Assembly (NCBI GenBank): GCA_963817435.1
Contig: CAWFNY010000001.1
Location: 1,550,001 to 1,614,000, forward strand
Source of the DNA: JADJOM01 sp963817435
GTDB taxonomy: Bacteria; Gemmatimonadota; Gemmatimonadetes; Gemmatimonadales; GWC2-71-9
DNA: 64,000 bases
Direction: 5' to 3'
The notes under the pieces were generated by a model, which was given only the letters and a program-made list of their open reading frames with translations, made no database searches and was not told the origin of the DNA. Below, piece by piece: positions 7,924-16,232 of the stretch (position 1 is its first letter; each line of letters starts with the position of its first letter). The translations under genes were made by a program, and so were the position numbers.

Positions 7924-9581
7924 CGGACACGCGCCACGGCGAAGCGCGGCGCCAGCGCCGCGGTGTTGGCCGTCCGGAGTCCAAGCGCCACCGCGACCCC
8001 GCCGGCGGGCTGGACGATTCGCACGTAGCTGCCTGACCCGCCCAGCAGTGTGCCGCTCACGGCGTACGCCTGTCCCCCGGTCGAGTCCGGTCGGAGCGGG
8101 TAGGGTCCGGGCAGAAGCTGGCTGAACGCAGCCTTCAGATCCCAGCTCCGGTAGCGGAGCAACCCGGCGGAATCGGTGAAGGGGATCGCCTCCAGGTAGT
8201 TCGCAAGGTGCCACTGGCCCACCAAGGTCGCAAAGGTCGCGCCCGGCTCGAACAACTGCGCGGCCTGCGCGGCGTTGAGCCCGCCGGTGGCTGTGATTCC
8301 ACCGGGCTGATCGGCCCCGACCAGACGCCGGCTGATGTCCGTCCCCAGGAGCGAATCGGTCGGGGAGCGATCGGCGAGCCACCGGACGAAGAGCCAGTTG
8401 GCTCCGCGCTCCGCGAGTGTCCCGCTCGAGGCGCCCGGCTCCACGAGGTAGTTGCTTGCCGGCTGCAACAGATAGTCGAATCCGTTCCGGATGTTGCCCG
8501 CCGCGAAGTCATCCAGACAGTTGCCGCTGCTGCAGAAGCTGTTCGGCACCTGCCGGCCGCCCAATTCCTCGGCGAAATGGGACAAGCCTTCATTGAGCCA
8601 GGTCTCCTCCGCCGCGCCGCCGGCGAGCAGCACGTGACGATTGAAGCTGATCATGTGCTGGAACTCGTGAATCGCCGTCGGCGCGAGCTTGCGGAGGGCG
8701 AACGCCTTCCCGAAGCAGAGCGGCTTGGCAGGGTCGGGCACGATCCCGTAGAACACCTCGCCACGATTCGAGTTCGGGTCGGACACATCGAGATCGAGCC
8801 CGAAGAAGTAGCCCAGGATGACCTGCCCCGTCTGCTGGCAACTGGGGGAGAGCGCGTTGATCTGATCGGTCAGCAGAATGACCACGACGCCGTTGCCATC
8901 GAGATCCGATTCGCGCCCGAAGGCCGTCGTGTCGATCGGGTAGAGATGCTGGTCAAAGAGCGTCCCGAGAGTCTGGATGTCGGACGGAGTGTAGCCATTG
9001 GCCGGCACAGTGTCGTCGAGGAAGATCGCACTTCGCGAACCGACGTATTGCGCCGTGGCCCGCACATTCACAAACCCGCTGCACGTCTGGCTGCTGCACA
9101 CCCTGAAGCTGCGGGAGCTGCCCACCGTCGGCGGCACCACCAGTCGCTGAAGCCCGCCGCCCGCCGCAGACACCGGTGCGCGCCGCGCAATCTCCCGTTC
9201 TCTGGTCCGCAGCATCGCGTGAAACGCCGCCGGCTCATCCACGCCGGATCGGGCGGCTGCACGGATCGGCGAGGGCGCCGGCGCGAAGGTGTCCGTCGAC
9301 GCAAAGAGACTGAAGCTCCCCTGCACTCCTCGCGGAGTCTCCTGACCGCTCGCGGAGAGGGCCACCACCAGGTACTCGGCGCCCCCGGCACCCGCCGCCG
9401 GCAGCCGGAGACAACCCCCATCGAGCACCGGATCAATGAGCGCGTTCGCCCCCGCCGCGAGCACCGTCGCGGGGACCTGGTCGCAGTGCACTCGGCTCAG
9501 CGGATCGGTGAGCTGGCCGCCGCCGCAGCCCCCGAGCCCCGCGCAGAAGAGAGCAAGCATCACGCATTTGCGGGAGGGCAT
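7920..9581 (-). CDS. M30-type (hyicolysin-like) zinc metalloprotease lipoprotein
   Basis: 553 residues from ATG 9581. The signal MPSRKCVMLALFCAGLGGC carries the lipobox LGGC. The zinc site is HEFQHMISFNRH, with the downstream Glu in WLNEGLSHFAEE, a gluzincin pattern of peptidase family M30. A Cys-rich segment (CSSQTCSG, CSSGNC) suggests disulfides. The lipid anchor and extracytoplasmic fold place it on the cell envelope. It heads a three-gene operon with a PorV-like barrel and an aminopeptidase, each joined by overlapping stop and start codons. The promoter is shared back to back with hisIE. Confidence 0.85.
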   Translation of the reverse strand: MPSRKCVMLALFCAGLGGCGGGQLTDPLSRVHCDQVPATVLAAGANALIDPVLDGGCLRLPAAGAGGAEYLVVALSASGQETPRGVQGSFSLFASTDTFAPAPSPIRAAARSGVDEPAAFHAMLRTREREIARRAPVSAAGGGLQRLVVPPTVGSSRSFRVCSSQTCSGFVNVRATAQYVGSRSAIFLDDTVPANGYTPSDIQTLGTLFDQHLYPIDTTAFGRESDLDGNGVVVILLTDQINALSPSCQQTGQVILGYFFGLDLDVSDPNSNRGEVFYGIVPDPAKPLCFGKAFALRKLAPTAIHEFQHMISFNRHVLLAGGAAEETWLNEGLSHFAEELGGRQVPNSFCSSGNCLDDFAAGNIRNGFDYLLQPASNYLVEPGASSGTLAERGANWLFVRWLADRSPTDSLLGTDISRRLVGADQPGGITATGGLNAAQAAQLFEPGATFATLVGQWHLANYLEAIPFTDSAGLLRYRSWDLKAAFSQLLPGPYPLRPDSTGGQAYAVSGTLLGGSGSYVRIVQPAGGVAVALGLRTANTAALAPRFAVARVR

Positions 9582-9627
9582 CAGGTGGGCGCTCCGCGGG
9601 CGGCAACGGGGAGTGGAGAACGAGGGC

Positions 9628-9657
9628 AAGATAAGGCGCCACAACGGCTTTTGACAA
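9628..9657 (-). promoter_or_regulatory. Promoter of the M30 protease operon
   Basis: On the minus strand TTGTCA (9657-9652) is followed after 18 bases by TATCTT (9633-9628), a good vegetative sigma-type pair. Transcription would start near 9621, leaving about 40 bases of leader before ATG 9581. Its -35 box overlaps that of the hisIE promoter on the other strand. Confidence 0.55.
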
Positions 9658-9679
9658 TCATATGTGGCCCCGATACCTT
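9651..9679 (+). promoter_or_regulatory. Promoter of hisIE, probably giving a leaderless mRNA
   Basis: A perfect TTGACA at 9651-9656, a 17-base spacer and TACCTT at 9674-9679. The expected start point is about 9686, exactly the GTG that best fits as hisIE start, so the message may have no leader. The -35 box shares five bases with the -35 box of the divergent promoter. Confidence 0.6.
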
Positions 9680-9685
9680 GGGGCC

Positions 9686-10327
9686 GTGACTCACGATCAT
9701 TGGCTGGATCAGGTCCGGTTCGGTGCCGACGGACTGGTGCCCGTAGTGACCCAGGACCAGCGGACCGGCGACCTCCTGATGCTCGCGTGGGCCAACCGCG
9801 AGGCGCTGGAGCTTACCCACGCCACCGGGACCGCCCACTACTGGAGCCGCAGCCGGGAAAAGCTCTGGATGAAGGGTGAGACCTCCGAGCACGTGCAGCT
9901 GGTGCAGGAGATCCGCCTCGACTGTGACGGAGACACGGTGCTCTACCGCGTCGACCAGACCGGGCCCGCCTGCCATACCGGGAGCCGGACCTGCTTCTCG
10001 ACCGCCGTCCGTGCCGATGGGAGCACGGCCCAGGGCGCCGACCCGGGCGGGCATCTACTGACCCGGCTGGCCGCGACCATCGCCTCCCGGGTCGCGGAGC
10101 GCCCCGACAATTCGTATACGGTCGCGCTGCTCGATCACGGTCTGGCGAAGGTTTCGCAAAAGGTTGGCGAAGAGGCGGTCGAGGTCGTGGTCGCGGCGCA
10201 TGCCGAGGACGACCGGCACCTCGCCGCGGAGTCTGCGGATCTATTGTTCCATCTGCTGGTGCTGCTGCAGGCGCGAGGGGTTCCCTTCGGCGACGTCCTC
10301 AGCGCCCTCGAAGCTCGGGAGAAATAG
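9686..10327 (+). CDS. hisIE: Bifunctional phosphoribosyl-AMP cyclohydrolase / phosphoribosyl-ATP pyrophosphatase
   Basis: 213 residues. It catalyses steps 2 and 3 of histidine synthesis in the cytoplasm. The HisI half (about 1-120) has the signature TGPACHTGSRTCF and LMLAWANREAL; the HisE half (about 125-213) has VGEEAVEVVVAA and ESADLLFHLLVLL. The GTG at 9686 begins at the residue where HisI proteins start and matches the predicted transcription start; an ATG at 9662 would lie inside the promoter. No other his genes are next to it; dnaE follows after 70 bases. Confidence 0.93.
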   Translation: MTHDHWLDQVRFGADGLVPVVTQDQRTGDLLMLAWANREALELTHATGTAHYWSRSREKLWMKGETSEHVQLVQEIRLDCDGDTVLYRVDQTGPACHTGSRTCFSTAVRADGSTAQGADPGGHLLTRLAATIASRVAERPDNSYTVALLDHGLAKVSQKVGEEAVEVVVAAHAEDDRHLAAESADLLFHLLVLLQARGVPFGDVLSALEAREK

Positions 10328-10397
10328 CCGGCCCCCGGTCGCCCCTCCGTCGCCTGTCGAGGCGAAGGACTCGAGGCCGATGGCCGACGGTTGACAC

Positions 10398-13300
10398 ATG
10401 TCTTTCGTTCATCTCCACACCCACTCCGAGTATTCCCTGCTCGACGGGGCCAATCGCGTGCCCGAGTTGGTGAAGCACGTCCAGACGCTGGGCATGGACA
10501 GCCTCGCCATCACCGACCACGGGAACATGCACTGCGCCTGGTCGTTCTACGAGGAGGCAAAGGCGAAGGGCCTGCGCCCGATCCTCGGCTTCGAGGCCTA
10601 CCTCGCCTTCGGCCCGCGCACGGTGATGCAGAAGCCGCAGTGGGCGCCGGCGCAGTACAGTCACCTGGTGCTCCTCGCGAAGAACCGCGCCGGGTACAAG
10701 AACCTGGTCCGGCTGTCCTCGATCGGCTACCTGGAAGGGTTCTATCGCCGCCCCCGCATCGACAAGGAAGTGCTGGCGCAGTATTCCGAGGGTGTCGTCT
10801 GCCTCGCCGCCTGTCTCTCGGGCGAGATCGCGCTCTACCTGCGGCAGGGGAACTACGAGGAGGCGAGGAAGTCGGCACAGTGGTTCGCGCAGAACTTCGG
10901 CGAGAAGAACTTCTGGCTGGAAGTCCAGCTGCACGGGATCCCCGAGGAGCAGGTCGTCAACGAGGGGATGTACCGCCTCGGAGAGGAACTCGGGCTCGGC
11001 GTCGTGGCGACCAACGACGCGCATTATCTCCGCCGCGAGGACGCCGAGGCGCACGACGTGCTGCTGGCGATCGGGACCGGCGCCGAACTCGACGATCCGA
11101 AGCGGTTCCGCTTCACCGGGGAGGAGTCGTACGTCAAGAGCGAGCCGGAGATGGCGCAGCTCTTCCGCGATCACCCCGAGACGCTTGCGAACACCCAGAC
11201 CGTCGCCAACGGCTGCGAGTTCAGCTTCGAGAAGAAGTACTTCGTCCCCGAGTTCCCGAGGCCCGAGGGCTTCGCCTCCGAGGAGGCGCTGCTGGAATCA
11301 CTCGCCACGGCTGGCACCGAGGCGCGCTACGGCAGCCCGCTCCCCGCCGCGGTGAAGGAGCGGCTCGACTTCGAGCTGGGCGTCATCAACAAGGCGGGCT
11401 ACGCCGGCTATTTCCTGATCGTGCAGGACTTCATCAAGGCGGCGCGCGACCGCGACATCCCTGTCGGCCCGGGCCGGGGCTCGGCGGCCGGCTCGATCGT
11501 CGCGTACGGACTCGGCATCACCAACGTCGATCCGCTCAAATTCGACCTGCTGTTCGAACGCTTCCTCAATCCCGAGCGCGTGTCGATGCCCGACATCGAC
11601 ATCGACTTCTGTTTCGAGCGCCGGGGCGAGGTGATCGAGTACGTCCGCCAGCGCTACGGCCGCGCCAGCGTCGGCCAGATCATCACCTTCGGAACGCTCA
11701 AGGCGCGCGCGGCGGTGAAGGATGTCGCGCGCCTGCTCCGCATCCCGCCGGGAGACGCCGACAAGCTCACCAAGCTCATCCCATCGGGACCGGCCTTCGC
11801 GCTCACCGTCGACGAGGCGATGGGAAAGGTCCCGGAGTTCCGGGACCTGGTGAAGACCAGCCCGCAGTACGAGCGCTGCATCGACCTCGCCAGCCGGATC
11901 GAGGGCATCTCCCGCCACGCCTCGGTGCATGCCGCCGGCGTGGTCATCGCGCCGGGACCGCTCAGCGAGTACGTGCCGGTCTGTACCGCGCCCACCAAGG
12001 GCTCGGGCCAGAACGCGGAGGGAGAGGACTCCATCATCACGCAGTTCGAGATGGGTCCGCTGGAGAAGGTCGGCATGCTCAAGATGGACATGCTCGGCTT
12101 GCGCACCCTCACGGTGATCTACGACGCCGTGAAGATGATCCGGGAACGCCACGGCATCACCGTCGACGTGGACGCACTCGACCTCGAGGACCCGAAGGTC
12201 TACCAGCTGCTCCGCGCCGGACGCACCGCCGGGATCTTCCAGTTCGAGTCGCCGCTGGCGACCGAGACGCTCCGGAACATGAAGTGCGACCGGTTCGACG
12301 ACCTGGTCGCCTCCAACGCGCTGCTCCGCCCGGGCCCGCTCGACACGGGGATGCACCTCGTGTTCATCAAGCGGAAACTCGGCCAGGAGGCGGTCAGCTA
12401 CCCGCATCCCAGCCTGAAGGAAGTCCTCGAGCCGACCTACGGCGTCATCACCTACCAGGAACAGGTGATGCGCATCGCGAACGTGCTGGCGGGGTTCAGT
12501 CTCGCCGAAGCCGACGTGCTGCGGAAGGCCGTCGGCAAGAAGGATGCGGAGCTGATCAAGAAGGAGCTGGGCAAGTTCGTGGAGCGCGCCATCGCGCTCG
12601 GCCACCCGAAGAAGCTGGCCGATGAACTCGCCACCCAGATCGAGACTTTCGGCCGCTACGGATTCAACAAGTCGCACTCGGTCGCCTACTCGGTCCTCAG
12701 CTACCAGACCGCCTGGCTCAAGACCTACTACCCCGCCGAATTCATGGCAGCGCTGCTCTCCTCGGAAATCGGCAGCACCGACAAGGTGGTGCAGTACATC
12801 AACGAGGCCCGGGAACTCGGCATCGAGGTCCTGCCGCCGGACGTGAACGAATCGGGCTTCAAGTTCACCGTCACCGGCGACAAGCGTATCCGCTTCGGCC
12901 TCGGCGCGGTCCGCAACGTCGGACGCGGGGCCATCGAATCGATGATCGCCGCGCGCACCACGACCCCGTTCACCACCCTGAGCGATTTCACCCGCCGGGT
13001 GGATCTGCGGCTCTGCAACAAGCGGGTGGTCGAGTCGCTCATCGCGGCGGGCGCCCTCGACCAGCTCGGCGGGCACCGCGCCCAGTTCGCCCAGGGGCTC
13101 GACGAAGCGCTGCGCGAAGCGCAACTTCTCCAGCAGGAGCGGGAGGTCGGCCAGGCTTCCCTCTTCGGCGAGGGCCCCGGCACCACCGCCCGGCCGGCAG
13201 TGACCTCCCTCGTGGACGTCCCGCCCTGGACGGAGCAGGAGCGGCTGGCGAAGGAGAAAGAAGTCCTCGGCTTCTTCATCTCGGGGCACCCGCTCGAGCG

Positions 13301-13883
13301 ATTCCGTGCGGAGGTCGAGGTCTTCGGATCCCGGACCACCGCGACCCTCGGCGAGTGGAGCGAGCACCAGGTCACCCTCGCCGCGGTGATCACCCAGGTG
13401 AAGCGGCAAATCTCGAAGAAGACGGGCAAGGAGTACGCCCGGCTCATCCTGGAGGACTTTCACGGCACCGCCGAGGCGATCGTCTTCCCGGAATCGTGGG
13501 CCAAGCTGAATCAGGTGGTGAAGGAGGACCTCGCCGTCCTCCTCACGGGCGGGTACAGCGCCCGTGACCGCGGCGAGGAGCGGGCTCCCTTCGTGATCGA
13601 GAGCGCCCGGCCACTCGAGGACCTGATGAGCAGCGGCGCCCTCGGGCTCGCGCTCCGCTGGCGGCTTCCCGAGGCGCCCGGCCCGGAACTGCTCCGGGAG
13701 GCGGTGGCCATGTGCGGAAAGCACCCCGGTCCGGCTCCGCTCTATATTGAATGGAGCGACGGGAACGGCGAGCGTCTGCGGGCGCGGTCCCGCCGCATCC
13801 GCGTCGCCCCCGATGAAGAACTGGTGCAGGGCCTCCGGCGGCTGCTCGGGCCGGAGGCGGTCGCATTCGTAAAGGCGAGCTGA
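10398..13883 (+). CDS. dnaE: DNA polymerase III alpha subunit
   Basis: 1161 residues, normal DnaE length. The replicative polymerase. An N-terminal PHP domain starts at once (FVHLHTHSEYSLLDGANR, ITDHGNMHCAW). The palm carries PDIDIDFCFERRGEV, with VGPGRGSAAGS and FNKSHSVAYSVLSYQTAWLK further on. A helix-hairpin-helix region and an OB-fold (RQISKKTGKEYARLILEDFH) complete the layout near residues 960-1050. Many PHP metal-site residues appear kept, so residual nuclease activity is possible. No clear Shine-Dalgarno precedes ATG 10398. The accA start follows the stop by one base, making dnaE first in a run of five same-strand genes. Confidence 0.97.
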   Translation: MSFVHLHTHSEYSLLDGANRVPELVKHVQTLGMDSLAITDHGNMHCAWSFYEEAKAKGLRPILGFEAYLAFGPRTVMQKPQWAPAQYSHLVLLAKNRAGYKNLVRLSSIGYLEGFYRRPRIDKEVLAQYSEGVVCLAACLSGEIALYLRQGNYEEARKSAQWFAQNFGEKNFWLEVQLHGIPEEQVVNEGMYRLGEELGLGVVATNDAHYLRREDAEAHDVLLAIGTGAELDDPKRFRFTGEESYVKSEPEMAQLFRDHPETLANTQTVANGCEFSFEKKYFVPEFPRPEGFASEEALLESLATAGTEARYGSPLPAAVKERLDFELGVINKAGYAGYFLIVQDFIKAARDRDIPVGPGRGSAAGSIVAYGLGITNVDPLKFDLLFERFLNPERVSMPDIDIDFCFERRGEVIEYVRQRYGRASVGQIITFGTLKARAAVKDVARLLRIPPGDADKLTKLIPSGPAFALTVDEAMGKVPEFRDLVKTSPQYERCIDLASRIEGISRHASVHAAGVVIAPGPLSEYVPVCTAPTKGSGQNAEGEDSIITQFEMGPLEKVGMLKMDMLGLRTLTVIYDAVKMIRERHGITVDVDALDLEDPKVYQLLRAGRTAGIFQFESPLATETLRNMKCDRFDDLVASNALLRPGPLDTGMHLVFIKRKLGQEAVSYPHPSLKEVLEPTYGVITYQEQVMRIANVLAGFSLAEADVLRKAVGKKDAELIKKELGKFVERAIALGHPKKLADELATQIETFGRYGFNKSHSVAYSVLSYQTAWLKTYYPAEFMAALLSSEIGSTDKVVQYINEARELGIEVLPPDVNESGFKFTVTGDKRIRFGLGAVRNVGRGAIESMIAARTTTPFTTLSDFTRRVDLRLCNKRVVESLIAAGALDQLGGHRAQFAQGLDEALREAQLLQQEREVGQASLFGEGPGTTARPAVTSLVDVPPWTEQERLAKEKEVLGFFISGHPLERFRAEVEVFGSRTTATLGEWSEHQVTLAAVITQVKRQISKKTGKEYARLILEDFHGTAEAIVFPESWAKLNQVVKEDLAVLLTGGYSARDRGEERAPFVIESARPLEDLMSSGALGLALRWRLPEAPGPELLREAVAMCGKHPGPAPLYIEWSDGNGERLRARSRRIRVAPDEELVQGLRRLLGPEAVAFVKAS

Positions 13884-13884
13884 C

Positions 13885-14847
13885 ATGGCATCCAATTACG
13901 CACTCGACTTCGAGAAGCCGCTCCAGGAACTCGAACGCCAGATCGACGACCTCCAGAAGCTGGGCGAGGAGCGGCAGATCGACGTGAGCGAGGAGGCGCG
14001 CCTGCTGCAGGTGCGGCTGAACACCCTGCGGCTGGAGATCTACACCAACCTCACACCGATGCAGCGGGTGCAGGTCGCCCGGCATCCCCGCCGGCCCTAT
14101 CCGCTCGATTACCTCAGCACGATCTTCACCGACTTCATCGAGCTTCACGGTGACCGGCTCTTCCGCGACGATCCCGCGATCGTCGGCGGATGGGCGCGCC
14201 TCGCCGGCATCTCCGTGATGGTGATCGGGCATCAGAAGGGCCGGGATACCAAGGACAACCTGAAGCGCAACTTCGGAATGGCGCATCCGGAGGGGTATCG
14301 CAAGGCCCTGCGCCTCATGAAGCTCGCCGCCAAGTTCAGCGCACCGGTCGTCACGCTCATCGACACCCCTGGCGCCTTTCCCGGACTCGGCGCGGAGGAG
14401 CGCGGTCAGTCGGAGGCGCTGGCGCGCAACATCCTCGAGATGGCCGCGCTCCCCACGCCGATCGTCGCCGTGGTCATCGGCGAGGGCGGCTCGGGCGGCG
14501 CCCTGGCGCTCGGCACCGCCGATCGCATCCTGATGTTCGAGAATTCGGTCTACTCGGTCATCTCCCCGGAGGGCTGCGCCGCGATCCTGTGGAAGGACGG
14601 CAGTCAGCGCGAGCGCGCGGCCAACGCCCTGAAGCTCACCGCCCAGGACCTGCTCAAGTTCAAGCTCGTCGACGAGATCATCCAGGAGCCGATGGGTGGC
14701 GCGCATCTCGACCCCGATGCCACCGGGGAGGCGCTGCGCGAGGCCCTGATCCGCCACGTCAACGAACTCCGCAAGGTTCGTCCGGAGAAACTGGTCCGCC
14801 GCCGCGCGGACAAGTACGGGGCGATGGGCGCGTACACCGAGGCCTGA
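13885..14847 (+). CDS. accA: Acetyl-CoA carboxylase carboxyltransferase subunit alpha
   Basis: 320 residues, standard AccA length. It works with AccD to move the carboxyl group from carboxybiotin to acetyl-CoA, giving malonyl-CoA for fatty-acid synthesis. The N-terminal helix LDFEKPLQELERQIDDLQKL, the tripeptide block ELHGDRLFRDDPAIVGG, the oxyanion glycine stretch IGEGGSGGALALG and SVISPEGCAAILWKD are all typical. The gene begins one base after the dnaE stop and overlaps the PSP1 gene by one base, a compact arrangement also found in other bacteria for dnaE-accA. Confidence 0.97.
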   Translation: MASNYALDFEKPLQELERQIDDLQKLGEERQIDVSEEARLLQVRLNTLRLEIYTNLTPMQRVQVARHPRRPYPLDYLSTIFTDFIELHGDRLFRDDPAIVGGWARLAGISVMVIGHQKGRDTKDNLKRNFGMAHPEGYRKALRLMKLAAKFSAPVVTLIDTPGAFPGLGAEERGQSEALARNILEMAALPTPIVAVVIGEGGSGGALALGTADRILMFENSVYSVISPEGCAAILWKDGSQRERAANALKLTAQDLLKFKLVDEIIQEPMGGAHLDPDATGEALREALIRHVNELRKVRPEKLVRRRADKYGAMGAYTEA

Positions 14848-16232
14848 TGCCCCAGACCGTCGAAGTCCGGTTCAAGGGCACCCGTCGCGATTTCTTCCTC
14901 TGGCCGGACGATCAGGAGCCGCTCCACCTCCGTGAGGCGGTGGTGGTGGATGCCGACCGCGGCACCGACCTCGGCCGGGTCCATTCCGCCGGTGCCACCG
15001 CTGAAAAGAAGTGCGGCGGCGCCTGCACCTCCTGCGCGGTGGGCGAGGGAATCCAGGAGAGCCGCGCCGGCGGGCAGGTTGTCGGCGACCCGCCCGACTC
15101 CCCCACGGAGGGCGCGGCCGAAGCTGCACCGCCGGAGGCGACGCCATCCTCGCCTGACCCCGTTCCCCCGGCACCCAGCGCCGCTCCGCCCAGCCTGCGG
15201 ACCGTGCTTCGCCGTGCCTCCCAGGACGATGTCCGTCTCGCCAACGAGCTCCGCCGCTCGGAGGAAGACTGCCGCCGCCAGATCATCGAGAAGGTTCGTC
15301 AGCACAAGCTCGAGATGAAGGTGAGCGACACCGAGTGGCAGTGGGACAAGAGCAAACTCACCGTCTTCTTCACCGCCGAAAAGCGGGTGGACTTCCGCGC
15401 CCTGGTGCGCGACCTCGCCACGATGTTCCGGACCCGGATCGAGCTGCGGCAGATCGGCGTCCGTGACGAGGCGGCGCGCCTCAAGGGCGTCGGCCGCTGC
15501 GGCCGGGAGTACTGCTGCTCCACCTGGCTCGGCGAACTCTCTCCCGTCAGCCTCGCGCTCGCCAAGGACCAGCACCTCTCGCTCAACCCATCGCAGATCT
15601 CGGGCGGTTGCGGCCGCCTGCTCTGCTGTCTCAAGTACGAGCACGAGTTCTACGTCGCCGCGCGCAAGCGCTTCCCCCGCGAGGGCAAGATGCTCGAGGC
15701 GGCGCGGGGCCCCGAGAAGGTCATCGCCGTCGACATCTTCCGGGAGCGGGTCTTCCTCCGGAATGAAGAAGGTTCGCGGATCATCCCGCTGGTGCAGCTC
15801 AGGGAAGAGATGGAGCAGGCCGCGCTCTTTGCCGTCGCGGGTGGCGCCCTGGAAGCTGGCCACCCGGCGAAACCGGAGCGTCGCGGTAGCCCGCCCGCCG
15901 AGCGGCCGCGGACCGAACGCCCGCCCCGCCCCGAGCGCGGCCCGCGGACACCGCTGAGAGACCAGGTGGTGAGCGGCCCGCCGCCCGCGGAGCGAGCCCA
16001 GCAGCCGCAGCGCCCCCAGCGACCCCCACGTACGCCTCGACCAGCGACAGAGCCGCGCGAGCGCGCGCCCCAGGCGAACCGTTCGCCTGCGCCACCGCCC
16101 ACTCCGGCACCGGCTGCACCCTCCGAGCCCGGCACTCCGGCGCCGGGGAGCGAACCCAGACGGCGTCGCAGGCGCGGCCGCCGCGGTGGACGCGGCGGTC
16201 CCTCCTCCCCACCTCCCGCGCCGGAGGCGTGA
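14847..16232 (+). CDS. PSP1 domain protein (YaaT/RicT-like) with a long Pro/Arg tail
   Basis: 461 residues. The central part (about 170-320) is the PSP1 C-terminal domain, with the Cys-rich signatures VGRCGREYCCSTWLGE and GGCGRLLCCLKYEHEFY that bind an Fe-S cluster in RicT-type proteins. An N-terminal portion carries another pair of Cys (KKCGGACTSCAVG). A Pro/Ala-rich linker separates the two. After about residue 335 the protein becomes a Pro/Arg-rich, low-complexity tail ending in a run of Arg and Gly, possibly nucleic-acid binding. ATG 14847 overlaps the accA stop by one base. Confidence 0.85.
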   Translation: MPQTVEVRFKGTRRDFFLWPDDQEPLHLREAVVVDADRGTDLGRVHSAGATAEKKCGGACTSCAVGEGIQESRAGGQVVGDPPDSPTEGAAEAAPPEATPSSPDPVPPAPSAAPPSLRTVLRRASQDDVRLANELRRSEEDCRRQIIEKVRQHKLEMKVSDTEWQWDKSKLTVFFTAEKRVDFRALVRDLATMFRTRIELRQIGVRDEAARLKGVGRCGREYCCSTWLGELSPVSLALAKDQHLSLNPSQISGGCGRLLCCLKYEHEFYVAARKRFPREGKMLEAARGPEKVIAVDIFRERVFLRNEEGSRIIPLVQLREEMEQAALFAVAGGALEAGHPAKPERRGSPPAERPRTERPPRPERGPRTPLRDQVVSGPPPAERAQQPQRPQRPPRTPRPATEPRERAPQANRSPAPPPTPAPAAPSEPGTPAPGSEPRRRRRRGRRGGRGGPSSPPPAPEA

